A stretch of DNA of 64,000 bases from Dendrocalamus latiflorus (GCA_017311315.1 CM029632.1:15092075-15156074), one strand, 5' to 3'. Numbered from the stretch's first letter, positions 1-12,112 are shown. Program-made: numbers and translations. Notes: generated from the sequence alone by a model not told the origin.

Positions 1-311
1 ATATAACATCGCAATTTCTCTAGTCTCACATAGCACACACAACAAAACATAATATATATACTCGGTCGATTTGAAGGAAAATTGCATATTTATTTGCTTA
101 AATTTAGCTCTACGTCTAGTTTCTCGTCGACGTAGCTCGGTCTGAATCGCTGTCCACGAAAGAAACGATAAAGGAGAATGATTTACCACTACACAGGCCG
201 CAAAACTCTAATCGGATTGAAGCCTCGAACGTACGGAGTTGTGCCTAGCAAATTTCGTTAAAAGTATTTAATATGGCTGTCAAATTGGGCACTGGTCTTT
301 TAGTGTAGTAC
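1..311. other. AT-rich intergenic DNA, no gene seen
   Basis: I see no convincing coding region, RNA gene or repeat structure in this stretch. It ends where a TTA target site and the inverted repeat of a MITE begin. Confidence 0.6.
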
Positions 312-792
312 TTAGAGCAAGTCTTATAAAACAGCCTTCAGCTGGCTATATGGATACTTACAGCCCACTTATCAGCCTATTCATATAGTAGTTACAGCCA
401 GCTGAAAGCTGTATGATCTACCCCTTCCTCTCACAAAATTTCTTGGTTCTTGTGCTTCAGCTGGCTGTAAACTTACAGCCCACCTCTCTTCTCTCTCCTC
501 CTCTCTCACCTCCACCTCAGCATACAGCCAACTTACAGCCTCTTAGAGCATCTCCAATAGTGACTTATGAGCTAGCTCTAAGCATATTATTTCATATTTT
601 AATAGAAGAGAGAGAAAAGCTAGCTCTTGATCAAGAGCTAGTCTCATACACACATTCCAAGATTATGTGAGAGTGTCATGTGAGACTATTTATGTTATGA
701 GCTATGTGCTAAAAGTTAGTACTATTGGAGAAGTTGTCTTAGAACTAGTAACTAGCTCATACTGTTGAAGATGCTCTAAATACTTGCTCTTA
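312..792. mobile_element. Outer Harbinger/Tourist-like MITE
   Basis: The ends GAGCAAGT (from 315) and ACTTGCTC (to 789) are inverted repeats, flanked by TTA at 312-314 and 790-792. TTA is the usual PIF/Harbinger target duplication. The inversion runs inward through degenerate copies of the motif ACAGCC/GGCTGT. There is no transposase, so this is non-autonomous. The right arm is interrupted by a second MITE. Family assignment is inferred from the TSD and TIR only. Confidence 0.65.
543..779. mobile_element. Inner MITE nested in the right arm of the outer MITE
   Basis: The termini GAGCATCTCCAA (546-557) and TTGAAGATGCTC (765-776) are imperfect inverted repeats. TTA lies to the left and TAA to the right, so the target duplication is only approximate. 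The interior is rich in inverted copies of GAGCTAG. Removing it restores the right arm of the outer MITE, which supports insertion of this element second. The 85-codon open frame across both elements (413-670) is fortuitous. Confidence 0.6.
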
Positions 793-3392
793 CAGAGCTA
801 AATAGTACTAGTCTCAGTTAGCATCTGCCACCTAAAATTCATCCCAATTGGCATCTTGGAGAACCACTAGCACTTAGAAAACTAAGGAGTACTGGTCCGT
901 TACTACTTGCTACCACCTAAACTTCACCTCAATTAGCCTCTTAGAACACTTAACAAACTGGTACATGTGCTGGTTCCGGCCCCTGACAGTTTGCCCAGCA
1001 TTATTGGGTCTGCGTATATTATATTGCGCTTAATTGGGCGTGGTAACTCGTCCAAAGTGTGTGAATCCGACCAGATCAACACAAGTCTACCCCACTCGTC
1101 GACGTCTGATCAGGCTAAGCTCTGATCGATCTGGGCCTTACGTGACTTCCAGATAGCCAGTCGGTACCACCACCACTGTTCCCAGTGCATGCATCTCAAC
1201 TCTCATCTTGCTGCAAAGCTGGCCGACCGGACAGCAGCGCGCAGCTGCTCCTGCAATAATCTGCTGCATGCATTCTTCATCTCTGTTAATTTCTTGTCTG
1301 TGACTCTTGACTGTTCGAAAAGATCGATCGACAAGCTTGATTCACCACCTTTGAGGTAGAAACGTGTTCTGAATCTGACGGCCGAAGCATGCAGTGCCTT
1401 AGCTAGCCAGCTGCCCGTACGATTGGAAAGAAAAATCAATCTTGGAAAATGGAAAGGCTTCATCAGCTAGAAAGCTGATCTGTTCAGAGGAGTGATCAAG
1501 CTATATAGTGATGTATTCAGTATTCATGCTCGAGCCAACTTGAGACCATGTATTCATATTTGAGATCGAAAAACGAACAATTTTTTTTTGTTTTGGGGTT
1601 CAAATTAATCATGTTTAATTTTAGCTTGAATATTTAATTGCACTTCCTCAAAAAAAGGAAAAATTCATAAATACCCCCAAAGTGGCAAGGTACCTAAATT
1701 TGATTGCGGATAGGATTGAATTAACATGTTGTGGACAGGATTGAATTAACATGTTGTACGTATGTAAACAACTATATATACAGTTACACAGCTGCACTTT
1801 ACATCAGCAGATCGATGATTAATTAGTGGCAAGGTACCTAAATTATGATGTCTGTACGTGTATATGTTCTTGAAAAGTATAGCTCCACACCCACGATTCT
1901 CCATGACTCCCATCACTTTCAGTCAAGAGTGTTTGTGAGTGTGCTCTAGGGTTTGATTGTGTATGTGAGAGATCTCGTTTACAGAGAAGGAAGGAGAGGT
2001 GGAGAGGGCAAGGTCGCCGAAGCATCAATGCCAGCGAAATATGGCCTTCTTTGTTTTATTTTTCCCCAGAGATTTGGAGAATCAGGGGCAACGCTTGATG
2101 CAACAATCACCAAATTAGAAAAGGAACAGAGTGCAATCAAAGAATATGAGGCTAAGGAAAATCACAGATCTAGTTATTGTCGGAGCTAGTCGCAGAGAAT
2201 ATATGTAAGATTTAGTGAAGTTGATGTTTATATTCCCCCACCCCCTAATTTTGAGTCCCTCTACTCTAATTTTTATTGTAAACTCTTAATATTTCCCCAT
2301 CTGTGGCCTGATCGATCTGTTTTTCTCAAAATTTTTGGGGTGAATATTTTTGGTCCGAATTGAGGTCAAGGCAATTGAGGGGTTTGTGCTTTTCATCTCA
2401 TTTGTGCAAATCTCAAATTTTACACATGAGTTTTGATTTTTATTGTTGAAGATATAGACTCAGGAGAAGATTCCAGATGAGCTCTGTAGATGTTTTATGT
2501 TGTTGAATTCATCAATTGAGAGAAGTAACCTCAAATAGTCAAATTTGAATTCAGTGGTAAGGGCTCTTTTAATATTTCAATTCTTGGTTATGTGTGAGTT
2601 TGTTTCAGCTAAAGAAGATGGACATTTGCATAAGAGTGGAAAATATTAGACTTTGACACTTTGTTGATCTTTTTGCATGACTGTGCTGTTATTTGCATTG
2701 AACTTATAGTCAATATCAACTTGTCATGGCATTGGCGATGCTGGTAGATGCACATAATTTAGATTATAGGAAAAATACTCTAGTTTTCTTTTCTTTTGAG
2801 AAAAGTTATAGTGTCAATTGGTTCTATAGGAACATGTCAGTTGGTTCTATGGGTTTAGGTCATATCTGTGTTATTGCATTTGCTCCTTTTATGTTGTCCT
2901 CAAATGTCCTCTTTATTGTGTTTTTGGTTGATGGGTGCCTAGTATTGAAGAAGGGGATTTCAATGTGGAAGTAATCTTGTCAAAGAGAAAGTTTAGTGAC
3001 AATGAATGAAATTCTTAAGTGTATTCAATTGTTGATTGGACTAATAGTAATAGTAGCTTTATACCTGACAGGCGCGATACTTAATGCGTTATCTACAACA
3101 CTATATGGGTCGAAGTTGCACAACACCTAGGATCCATTTGTTGTGCTTACGGAATGACTTACAAACTTAGGCTACTGATGCTTCATAGCCTACGAAGTAT
3201 TGATTACTAGAAGTTTGGCGGGCTTTCTATATTGTGTTTTTGATGAGCAACCTGGCCCTAGGGTGCATGGCCAAAGTTCGGATTTTATTGGTGTTTTTGC
3301 CATTGGTGTAATATATTATGGTGTATGGAACTTATCTTATTAGGTTCAAGCTCAAAAGATATAGAAAACACTTCAAGATCAAAAGTTGTAGG
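793..3392. other. Intergenic DNA without a recognised gene
   Basis: AT-rich DNA with only short open frames. One of these (1953-2189, plus, 78 codons) ends in a charged stretch rich in Lys and Glu, but I do not recognise it and see no gene context. A 20-bp direct repeat occurs at 1681-1700 and 1825-1844, and a 21-bp unit is tandemly repeated at 1712-1732 and 1737-1757. Confidence 0.5.
1681..1844. repeat. Short direct repeats
   Basis: An exact 20-bp copy containing GGCAAGGTACCTAAATT begins at 1681 and again at 1825. Between them a 21-bp unit (AGGATTGAATTAACATGTTGT) occurs twice, at 1712 and 1737. I could not define a larger element from them. Confidence 0.7.
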
Positions 3393-3517
3393 GTTTTGTA
3401 TAAATATTATGATGTTGACTTGTCAGCAATTTCTATTTATATGGACTGTTATTTTAATTTTCAATATAGAACTTATCTTATTAGGTTCTGTATGGGTTTA
3501 TTTATGGGTACACCAAG
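3393..3517 (+). repeat. Degenerate direct repeat, copy A
   Basis: This segment starts with TTTTGTATAAATATTA and continues through a block containing ATTTCTATTTAT, TTTTAATTTTCA and GTATGGGTTT. It aligns co-linearly with 4619-4742, about 1.2 kb downstream, with many substitutions. The pair is an old segmental duplication or two remnants of one repeat family. Confidence 0.6.
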
Positions 3518-4618
3518 GTCAACATATTATTTGCCTAGCCAAGAAACATTTTTTTTTATTTCTATCGCCATCTTGATTCTCCAAACCTATGTCTGAATTC
3601 TATACCTTAGCAATAATTCTGAGATTTTCGTAACGATCTACCTCTAAGTCTTTGTGATGTTGTTATGCTCATCTAGGCATAGAAAATTTTGAGTAAATTT
3701 ACAGGTTCTATGATAAAAAAATTGTAAATTAACATTTTGTTGGTAGTGCTTCTCAGAATTAGTAGCAGCTTTTAATTGAGATTCATCTAAATTTTTTGTA
3801 AATACATGTCACATTAGTAGCAGTTTTAATAAACATATATCTCAATTAATGATAAAGTTAGAAATATCTATATTTTGACTTTGCATTTGTGAAGAAACTG
3901 ACTACAAAAGTCTATTTAAGGTTCATCTCCATCTCCTAGCTCAAAACCTTGCTGTACTTGAAAAGACTATATGTATTTTTTTTGTTTTTATGAGGGCCTT
4001 TTCTCTAAGAGTGTGGGACAGATGTGCTTCACTTTTGATAAATAAAATCTAGAGTTTAGGGCCTTCGGGACCAACTGATTTTAAAAAAGAGAATGACTCA
4101 GATTTAGTAGTGATTATTCTATAGTAGTGATTATTCTATAGCTTTATTTTAAAATTTTGAAGTCATGTAAATTAGCTTAATCTTGAGGGTAGTATTATTT
4201 AGTTTTAACAGAATTGGAGAGTAAATTTTAACCTAATTTATTTCTAGAAAATGACCTTTTTCTTGGTAAGTAGAAATTTCTTATTCAGAAACTTTAGACT
4301 TATATCTGATTTATTGCCAACTATGGCTAAAGAGAATGATGTAGTTTGTTGTTTTGCCTTATAGTTGAAAAGTTGCACGCAATTTCTATATATTGCATGA
4401 TTGGGCTCTATGCAATTTCTGTTGTTTTGGATTGCAATTTAAAATTCCAAAATTAAACTTGTCTTATTAGGTTCTGCTGGGGTGCACAAGTCTATAAACT
4501 TATCTTAATTTATCTTATATTATTATGTAATATATATTAAATAAGGGACTAATTAACTAGTAAATATTAAGAACAATCTAAAAACCATGGAAATACATGC
4601 AACTCAACGACTGAAAAG

Positions 4619-4742
4619 ATTTTGTATAAATATTACAACGTTGAGTTGTCTTTGATTTCTATTTATTTAGTATTTTGTTTTAATTTTCAGTATTAATCTC
4701 ATCATATTAGATTATGTATGGGTTTTAGTAGAGGTCTACCAA
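4619..4742 (+). repeat. Degenerate direct repeat, copy B
   Basis: Partner of 3393-3517 in the same orientation. Shared blocks in order are TTTTGTATAAATATTA, GATTTCTATTTAT, TTTTAATTTTCA and TTATGTATGGGTTT. DNA between the copies is AT-rich with no gene. Confidence 0.6.
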
Positions 4743-7063
4743 AATGAGTTTTTTTTTTGTCTAGCCTAGAATTTTTTTCCCTGTTTCTACTGGGATCCAC
4801 TAAGGTTACCAAAAGGAAAACACCTATGGAAATAACCTATATGAGTATACTTGCCAAATTACATATGAGAGACCGTGAAAAATAAAAGAGTCAAATAAAA
4901 AAAATGAAGGAGTACGTATCGTATAGTCACACCCAAACGCCATGTCACCTATCATCGGAGAAAAAAAATCCTACCGGCAAGTATACCACCACATGTGTAA
5001 CTTCATAAGAATATGTCCAGAAGGACGATACAAATCTCTTCGAATGATCTACACAATGGTCATATGCAAGATTGAGAGATGGTGAGAGTACTGTGGCCCA
5101 GTACTGTGACCGAGACGTACATAGTGACAATGTCAAAAATGAACTTTTGAAACAGGACCACCCCCCTGAATTTGGTCCTAAACCTATATATCTAACTAAT
5201 TTTGGTTGGTCCCAATACACCGATCGAAAGCACATCATCCCCAGCACTCATTTCTCACAAATCTAACCAACTTTTGGATGTGTGGAACATCCACACGATA
5301 ATCCTCCTGTTAATTTGGACATCAGTATCACGCAACCAGAAAATTAAATTCCAATAAGCACATCCAACTAGACAGATCAACTCGCGATTCTATCCGTTCG
5401 ATTGGCCCAGGCTGTCATACATATTGTCTGATGTGCAAGCTAGCCCCTTGGGCCCATGATCATATCAAAACGGTAATAATCCTTCTCGATCTCGCGATAG
5501 ATCACAAGTTCGCTTTAATTACCACCTTAATTAAACGATCGGGTTCTTGTTAGGCACATCTCCTCAATTAATCCAAGATGGCATATGAGTCCACGTAGGC
5601 CATCGAAATCTAAGGATCCTGCTTCTTCCTGCAGCTAGCCCAACTGGAAAGTCTGGAGGTCGAGCGACCACTTCACTTCACATGCATTGTTGCATGCATG
5701 CAGTTGCACTGCCACTGCCAGTCTGCCACTCGCACTTCGCCGCGCATGCGTATGTACGGCTTCCATGCAGGCGGTGGGCGCACGCACGCAGACCGGCGTT
5801 CCAGGCCGTCGGACATGCACGCAGGGCCGCGTGCCTCCAGGAGAGGGGGGGCGGCGCCGCCTAGCTAGCGCGCGCGGTCGACCGGCGTACGTGCGTCGAG
5901 GCGTTACATGCGCGCACACGACATGCCCAGGGTCCAGCAGGGACCATGCATTCCGGTGGCCCGAATCACGCGCGCCGTGGAGGCAGGGACACGCCGATCG
6001 ATCGAGCTGGACGTGGACCGCCGGCTGTGGTGGCCGGGCTGCACGGGTGCCCGCGAGCACGGTGTCTGCCTGCCTCCGGGCAGGCACCTAACAGTGCGGC
6101 ACGCGCGGGACGGCGGGACAGCGGCATGTGTGGCGCCTATGCGCGCTTCGGCGCTTGCATGCGTGGACTGACCTTGATGGCCTCGATTGATCTCGATTCT
6201 CAAGGCCGCAAGGAAGATAGGACCAGGTTGGTGGGTGGCAGCATCGTCCACTCGTCACTGGCGTTGGCGTACGCCTTGGGGCCGGCCGGGAGCTGGCCGT
6301 GCAAGCAGCCATGAATGATGGAGCGGTTCGTGGAAAAAGGTGTAGGCCGGGCAAGTCCGTGCCACGATCGCAACCAAAAGCTGGTAACCCATTAATGTGT
6401 TAGCTTGAGATGTACGTGTCAGAGCATCGCACTGTAGCAGAATACTTGCATCAGTGTCACGGATGGTGATGGTCAGGGACGAGATCATGTGCCAGAATGG
6501 ATATGTGCTGTACGTATATGGGCCAATTGGGCATATATGTAATGCCTACTGGGGCAAGCCCAAGAATGCGTTGTGGGTGTTTGGTACTAAATGGTCAAAA
6601 AGTTTTTAACGGCACACACTTCCTTTGGGCCGCAGCCCAGAATGAGTTTGGCCGGCAGAATCGAATGGGCGTCGCTCGCATCTCTACGGCGGGCCGGCCG
6701 GTGGCGGCAGCGACAGTCGGATGGCATGTTTTGTACCTTTGCGACAGCCACCAATCAATGGTTTTGTGGCATACATGCATAAAAGTTGATGGAAACCCTC
6801 GTTTCAAAAAAATTAAAAAAAAAGTAGAAGGAAACGCATCTACCCTAGACGAACCGGAACCATGATCAGTACCTGTAGCTGAAATTTTTTATGTTGCCTC
6901 TGAAGTGTTCTTTTGCAACACTTTTGGGATGAACTCCATACGCCGTGCTGCTTGGAAAATGAGATTCCAGATGCATGGCGGGTATCAGCCTTACTGTATG
7001 GAGTCGTCCTCTTTAGGCACCACTACCATGCATTGAAACCTTTGCGTCGCAGATCGACATGAC
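4743..7063. other. Intergenic DNA with a GC-rich island at about 5640-6330
   Basis: The 5640-6330 block is much richer in G+C and CpG than its surroundings (many GCGC, GCATGC and CGCGCG words) and is therefore open in several frames on both strands. No frame shows a recognisable domain, and the overlapping frames have the look of base-composition artefacts. It could be a decayed gene start or promoter. I assign no function. Confidence 0.45.
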
Positions 7064-7231
7064 TGATAGATGTCTTGATTAACATATTAGATATCTTAGT
7101 TTCTAGTCTATATTTAAGATATGGTATGATTTCACACTTATCTTCTCACCTGCCTGATATGATTTATAAATGTAATCTGTTGTTCTTCATTCTATTCATT
7201 GTGTGATTGCCCCAAATATCGTATGCTCTCA
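7064..7231 (+). repeat. 5' LTR of the TRIM-like element
   Basis: A 168-bp repeat aligned with the second LTR over its whole length. Shared blocks include TTAACAT, TTAAGA, CATGATTTCACA-like, TCTTCTCAC and TTCATTCTATT. Confidence 0.7.
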
Positions 7232-7928
7232 TAGTATTAGAGCGGCGCCGCTCCTGAGCCATCGTCTCCACAACATCCGTCGTGCCACACCCTGGGAGAT
7301 GATCTCGTCTCCATGATCTCTCCTGGGGCTGTGCAATCCATAGTTTAAGTCGTGTCGTTGGTCATCCGATCAGCTATTAATTAGAGTTTTTCTCAGTCAT
7401 CTTCAGATCGGGTTTTCTCTACTTTTTTCGACCATAGATCGGTTTGCGTCGCCCTGCTGACCTGTCGACGTTCCTCAGCTCCAGACTTCACCGCCTTGGC
7501 TTCGACCTCTCTGGCGCCTCTCTCTCCTCCAATGACGTCGTGGTGTGATGCAGCGCGCTCATCGACACGACCCTCCCTCGGTCCCTCCACAGCCTTCTGA
7601 GCACCCCGTCTACTGTTGTCATCACGCCGGATCATCATCGCCAGCCTGTTGTCCGCGAGCACGAGCTGTTGCACCATCGGGAGCCCACACATGTGGTCAT
7701 GCCATCAACATGCACAGACTGCTACTGCATCGCCCCTTCAGGCTGCAGTGTTGCTGCCCGTGGTCACCATTGCCATCGTTGATATGCATGATCCCCGTGA
7801 GCCACAACTCGCCGCCGTAAAGTGCATTCTTCGGTATCCTTGCAGTATAATCGACCACGGCCTTCTTCTTCACTGAGTTCCGGTTCAGTTTGAACTCTGC
7901 TCTACCGACCTCTAACTACAAGGGGAGG

Positions 7929-8789
7929 TGTTAGACACCTCGGTTAACATGGAGAAAATTGATCATTTGCCACTTTGAAGAGTGGGCTTCACAAAATTGC
8001 CACTTTCAAAATTGGCTTCGCAAAAATGCCATGCAATACATTTACCTCTTAATTACCATACCATTTAACTCATTTAATTTTTTTTCTAATTTCAAGGGCT
8101 GAAAAAGACCTTTCTACCCTTGCTAAGTTTTGCAGTGCACCAACGACCAACCTTACCTAGGGAAGCAAATTTGTCACCTGAACCGGAATCTCATTCATTT
8201 CTTCATTAGTGTTAAAGATGCAGGATGCGGTTAGTAATGGACATATTATCATATTGCCTTTTGGTTTTAGTGAAAGCAAATGCTAGAAACTAGTAAGCTA
8301 ACATAAACTTGAGAAAACTGGATGTATGATGAGTTGATGATAAGTTTGTGACGGCAACCTTCAACCTTAAAATGTTTCTTTGATTGAGGCACAACGCAGT
8401 AGCGCGATTCAAGATTTTGAACAGCGAGGGTGAACATTCGCCACTGAAATTAGCAAGGGTAGAAAGGTCTTTTCCAGCCCCTGAAATTAGAAAAAAATAT
8501 TAAATGAGTTAAATGGCTCAAATGGCATGGTAATCAAGAGGTAAATGTACTGCATGGCATTTTTGCGAAGCCAATTTTGAAAATGGCAATTTTGCGAAGC
8601 CCACTCTTCAAAGTGGCAAATGATCAATTTTCTCAGTTAACATGTTAGATACATCATTTCCTAGCTCATACTTAAGACATGGCATGATTTCACATTTGTC
8701 TTCTCACTTACTTGACATGATCTATATATGTAACCTATGATTTTTCATTCTATTTATTACGTTATTGTTCTAAATATTCCACACTCTCA
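7929..8789 (+). repeat. 3' LTR of the TRIM-like element, interrupted
   Basis: The LTR starts at 7929 just after a purine tract, is interrupted at its GTTAACATG site by the MITE at 7952-8635, and resumes to end at CTCTCA (8789). Confidence 0.65.
7952..8635. mobile_element. Long-TIR Mutator-like MITE with 9-bp target duplication
   Basis: The element is flanked by an exact 9-bp duplication GTTAACATG (7943-7951 and 8636-8644). Its arms, about 7952-8146 and 8440-8635, are roughly 195-bp inverted repeats with only a few mismatches; both begin with GAGAAAATTGATCATTTGCC reading inward. The right end carries one extra base. A 9-bp duplication with long TIRs is typical of Mutator-like elements. The roughly 290-bp centre has no transposase. 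A transcript of it would form a long hairpin. Confidence 0.8.
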
Positions 8790-9080
8790 GTAACCATCCA
8801 TTGTAGAAAGCCTCAGGCATCTGCAGTACCTTCACGCTACTTTTATGCTCCATTTTCCGGCAGCTAGGTAAGAACTCAGAGCCAAAACCATGCCTGTCTC
8901 AGTCTGGCGTACTGCATACATCTCTTGGATGCAAAATATGTCGACGTGCAGCCTAGGAAGAAATAATATATTTAGGGCCTATTTGCAGCACCTAAATTTC
9001 ATAGACGTAGTAATCAGTTCAATTATCGCGGGATCTAGAAAAAAATGTTCTGCGTACTAAACGGTGCAGGCATGGCACAA

Positions 9081-9160
<80 letters not shown>

Positions 9161-9860
9161 TTTATACTTTCGTAGTACGTACTCCCACTTCTATATACCG
9201 CTTAAATGAATATATTACATTTCTTTATTACTTTTGATATACTTAAATACTAATTCTAAGATACTCTAATGCAATATGGTTAAAAAAATCATCGAAGCCA
9301 TTTATTTTTGCCATATACATTTCTCATATGTAAAAGGAGTATATACATAAATTATGCTATAAAAAGTGGATTTTTATGAAATTTTTTATGGAACTCACTT
9401 TGTAGCATATTTAGCATGCAAATATAATTCCATTGCACCTGTATATAAAAATACTAGCGATAATGCTGAAAACATTTTCAGATCATGATTTAGGTTCAAT
9501 TGTGCAAAAATATTTGGTTTGATCACCAAAGACCAAACCAACATGAATTTAGTCAATGGAGTATTGCATCGCCTTTTTAGAACTGCAAGTATAAGCTCAA
9601 AACATGTAAGGAGAAACAAAAACAATGTTTCATGTGTGCCGTTTTTCCTTTCATTTTCTTTAAACTTATGGTTTGTAAGGGATATTTTCTCCCAGAGAAT
9701 ATATTTAAGCTGGAATTTTATATGGAGGTGCACTAAATTAATATCTATCTTTATAATCTTTTCGGAATTTTTAATGTAATTTGGTGCACGAACCAAAGAA
9801 CTTTGCATGGTTACACTAAATCCCTTTCTTAAACTCATAGAACATAAGAAGTTACATAAT
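8790..9860. other. AT-rich intergenic DNA
   Basis: No gene seen. It contains an (AT)n microsatellite at about 9084-9158. Open frames at 9395-9838 (minus) and 9519-9779 (plus) overlap each other in AT-rich sequence and have no recognisable domain. Confidence 0.5.
9084..9158. repeat. (AT)n microsatellite
   Basis: An uninterrupted run of alternating A and T of about 37 units. Confidence 0.95.
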
Positions 9861-10110
9861 TACTCCATCCAATCACAAAAGAGACGTCCTAGAATATGTG
9901 TAGTCAAACCTCATTAATTTTTGACCAAAGATACAGTTTAAAATGTATGATTTAGATACATGAAATGAGAGAGTTTGTTATAGAAAATATCCTCATAATA
10001 TTGTACTTTTACATCTTATTTCGAATATGTGATAAGAGAATTTAGTGATAAAAAGCATTTTATTAACTTTGAAAAATAAAAATATTGTTCTTTTGTGACC
10101 GGAGAAAGTA
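9861..10110. mobile_element. Stowaway-type MITE
   Basis: TA dinucleotides at 9861-9862 and 10109-10110 flank imperfect inverted ends: CTCCATCCAATCACAAAAGA on the left, and TCTTTTGTGACCGGAGAAAG-like on the right. About 250 bp, AT-rich, no coding capacity. The CTCC/GGAG ends and the TA duplication are the standard Stowaway (Tc1/mariner) signature. Confidence 0.75.
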
Positions 10111-10191
10111 CTATGCTTATATAAACTTGCTTGTGTTAGGCTTCGACCAAAAAGATCAACTAATGAGCCACACTATTACTAGGCTCAAGAT

Positions 10192-10216
10192 GGGGTGGGG
10201 TGGGGTGGGGCCGGGG
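10192..10216 (+). other. Potential G-quadruplex tract
   Basis: Five runs of four G on the plus strand, separated by single T or by CC. The spacing fits the canonical quadruplex consensus. No neighbouring gene was identified that it would regulate. Confidence 0.6.
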
Positions 10217-10393
10217 CACCTTGTATCTTCGTGGGCTGGCACACTCCATCGTCCAATATGATTTTGTTCTATTAAGCAGCAAAACAAGGTACCACCAGGA
10301 ACATCTCCGTTTTTGGACATCTGGTCGCCGTTAGACTCGAAGAGGGCCTGCAGCAAGGCAACAGCATGACATTGATTTTTGAGAGAAGGAACT

Positions 10394-10588
10394 GTTAGGA
10401 AACCTAGATTTGAGTTTGAAATCTTAGTTTATGGTAGGCATCTCACCACTAAGCTATATAGCGAATCATATTAGCTATTTTGTATATATAAAAGAGAAAA
10501 CAATAAAAAAAGATCAGAAGTTCTCCTCCTATCTCTGTGTTTCCAATCTACTATTTGCATCATCTATGTTTGATTCGGTTCCTTAACA
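10394..10588 (+). repeat. Putative 5' LTR of a decayed Ty1-copia element
   Basis: The segment starts TGTTAGGAAACC and ends CCTTAACA. It contains a TATA-like box (TATATATAAAAGAG, about 10484) and is followed directly by CGTTATCAGCACGA, a motif commonly found just inside the 5' LTR of plant copia elements. No matching 3' LTR is visible, so the boundaries rest on the TG/CA ends and the following motif. Confidence 0.5.
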
Positions 10589-12112
10589 CGTTATCAGCAC
10601 GAATCGATCCATGGATCGCAAGGTAGTTATTCGCAGATTAAAATTGAATATATCTAGATCGCTTTAAATTCCGCAGATTTTGCTTTCTAGATTATTTTCT
10701 ACGGTGCAAATCCGCTCTAATCTACTGCGAGCAGACATGAAGTCGCCGGCACAATGTCAATCGGTAGATTATATAAAAGAGTAGATGTCGACTGCATTGT
10801 AGATTAAAAAAAGAAAAAAAACTCGCATGGTCGAACACGACGTCGGCCCCGTACAGCCGCTGTGCGTAAGCACCACGTCGGCCGGCAGCAGCGCCGGATC
10901 GTCGCCGACCCCGCACGGGCCGCCGCGGTCCCAACCGCTGACTTCCTGCCGTGCTGAGCTGTCGCCCCCGCATGGGCCCTCTATCGTATCCGACTGGAGT
11001 CGCACCATCGCCACTCGTTTTCGGCCACCTGAATTCGCGCATGCTGGCACTTAGACCGCCACCGCTGGCCTCCCCAGCGCCGTCAAGCTTGTGCCTGAAG
11101 CCACCGCTGCTGGCATTCTCGGCGCTGCTGAGACTGCACACCGAAGCTGGTCACCGCTTGTCAGGAGCGGCCGCCGTCGGGCGCCTCGCGCCCGAAGCCG
11201 CCCACCAATGGCCGGCCCATCGCACCCGGCTAACCCGCCGGTGTGGCCATTGCCATGCTCGGCAGTCCCCGTGCCCGACACCGCTACGCCCACACCCGAA
11301 GTTGCACCCCAGCTGCCCGTCACTGGGGCGCCGACACCCGCGCCAGAGACGCTCGCCGCGCGAGCCCCAGCCACCCGTCGCTCGAGCGCCGCCACCAGCG
11401 TCGGAGACGCTTGCCGCGCGAGCCCATGTCGCCCATCGCTCGGGTGCTGCCACCCGCCGAAGTCGCTTACTGTCGAGGCCAGTCGCCCGCACGAGCTACC
11501 GCTCGGGTTGCCGCTGCCAGGAGGTGAACAGGGTAGGGGAACCCTACCCCTCCCTCTTTAAGTCGGCCAAGTAGGCCGAATGGGCCAGAAGAAAAAAAGG
11601 AAAAAAGGGGGAGAGCAGGTCGGTGCTGGTAATTTTGCAAAAAGGCCCCCTGAATTTTGGAAATTATGGGAGGATCCTCAGAACTTTCATACGGGTTCTG
11701 AATCTTGCAAATAGGCCCTCAAAGAATCGGAAATTTACGCGAAAATTTTCTCTAAATTGAAAATTTGCGTGTAGGACTTCGAAAATTGCAGAATTCATTA
11801 AAAATTCATGTTCTAACATAAAAGGGCCTCAGGAATTCAAATTTTGAATTATTTTTAGCATTTGAAACATGTTTAGTACTGTCATTATTATTTTCTATGT
11901 TTTCTATATTTATTTGTTGTTTTGGTTAATCGTTATTATTTAAATTACCTTTAATCATCGAAAGTAACAGTAAACTTTATAGAAAATGCATAGAAAATTC
12001 TGGAACATTACGAGAATCTTTTGTACCTTTGTCCAATTTATTTACCTGTAGTAAATTTATTTATGCATGTTTACTGGTAGTAAACTTATTTATTCCTTTC
12101 ATGCACATGTAG
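10589..12112 (+). other. Untranslated leader of the decayed copia element, with a GC-rich block
   Basis: This stretch lies between the putative LTR and the gag remnant. 10830-11560 is very GC-rich and open in several frames on both strands. At about 11349-11465 a unit containing CGCCGCGCGAGCCC is imperfectly repeated. The open frames (up to 207 codons) are proline- or arginine-rich and mutually overlapping, so I do not call a gene. From about 11580 the DNA is AT-rich. Confidence 0.4.

Larger units (their letters stand above)
7064..8789 (+). mobile_element. Small non-autonomous copia-type LTR element (TRIM-like), split by a MITE
   Basis: Two diverged direct repeats bound this element: 7064-7231 (TGATAGATG to CTCTCA) and 7929-8789 minus the inserted MITE (TGTTAGACA to CTCTCA). 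Right after the first LTR comes TAGTATTAGAGC, a decayed form of the tRNA-iMet primer site TGGTATCAGAGC. Right before the second LTR is the purine tract CAAGGGGAGG (7919-7928). The interior is only about 700 bp with no gag or pol. Without the MITE the element is about 1.03 kb. Clear 5-bp target duplications are not preserved (ATGAC against GTAAC), which fits great age. Confidence 0.7.

Noticed and set aside
413..670. 85-codon frame
   Set aside because: It spans the junction of two nested MITEs.
5635..6354. Several overlapping frames of 80-150 codons on both strands
   Set aside because: GC-rich composition artefact; no domain, and frames overlap on both strands.
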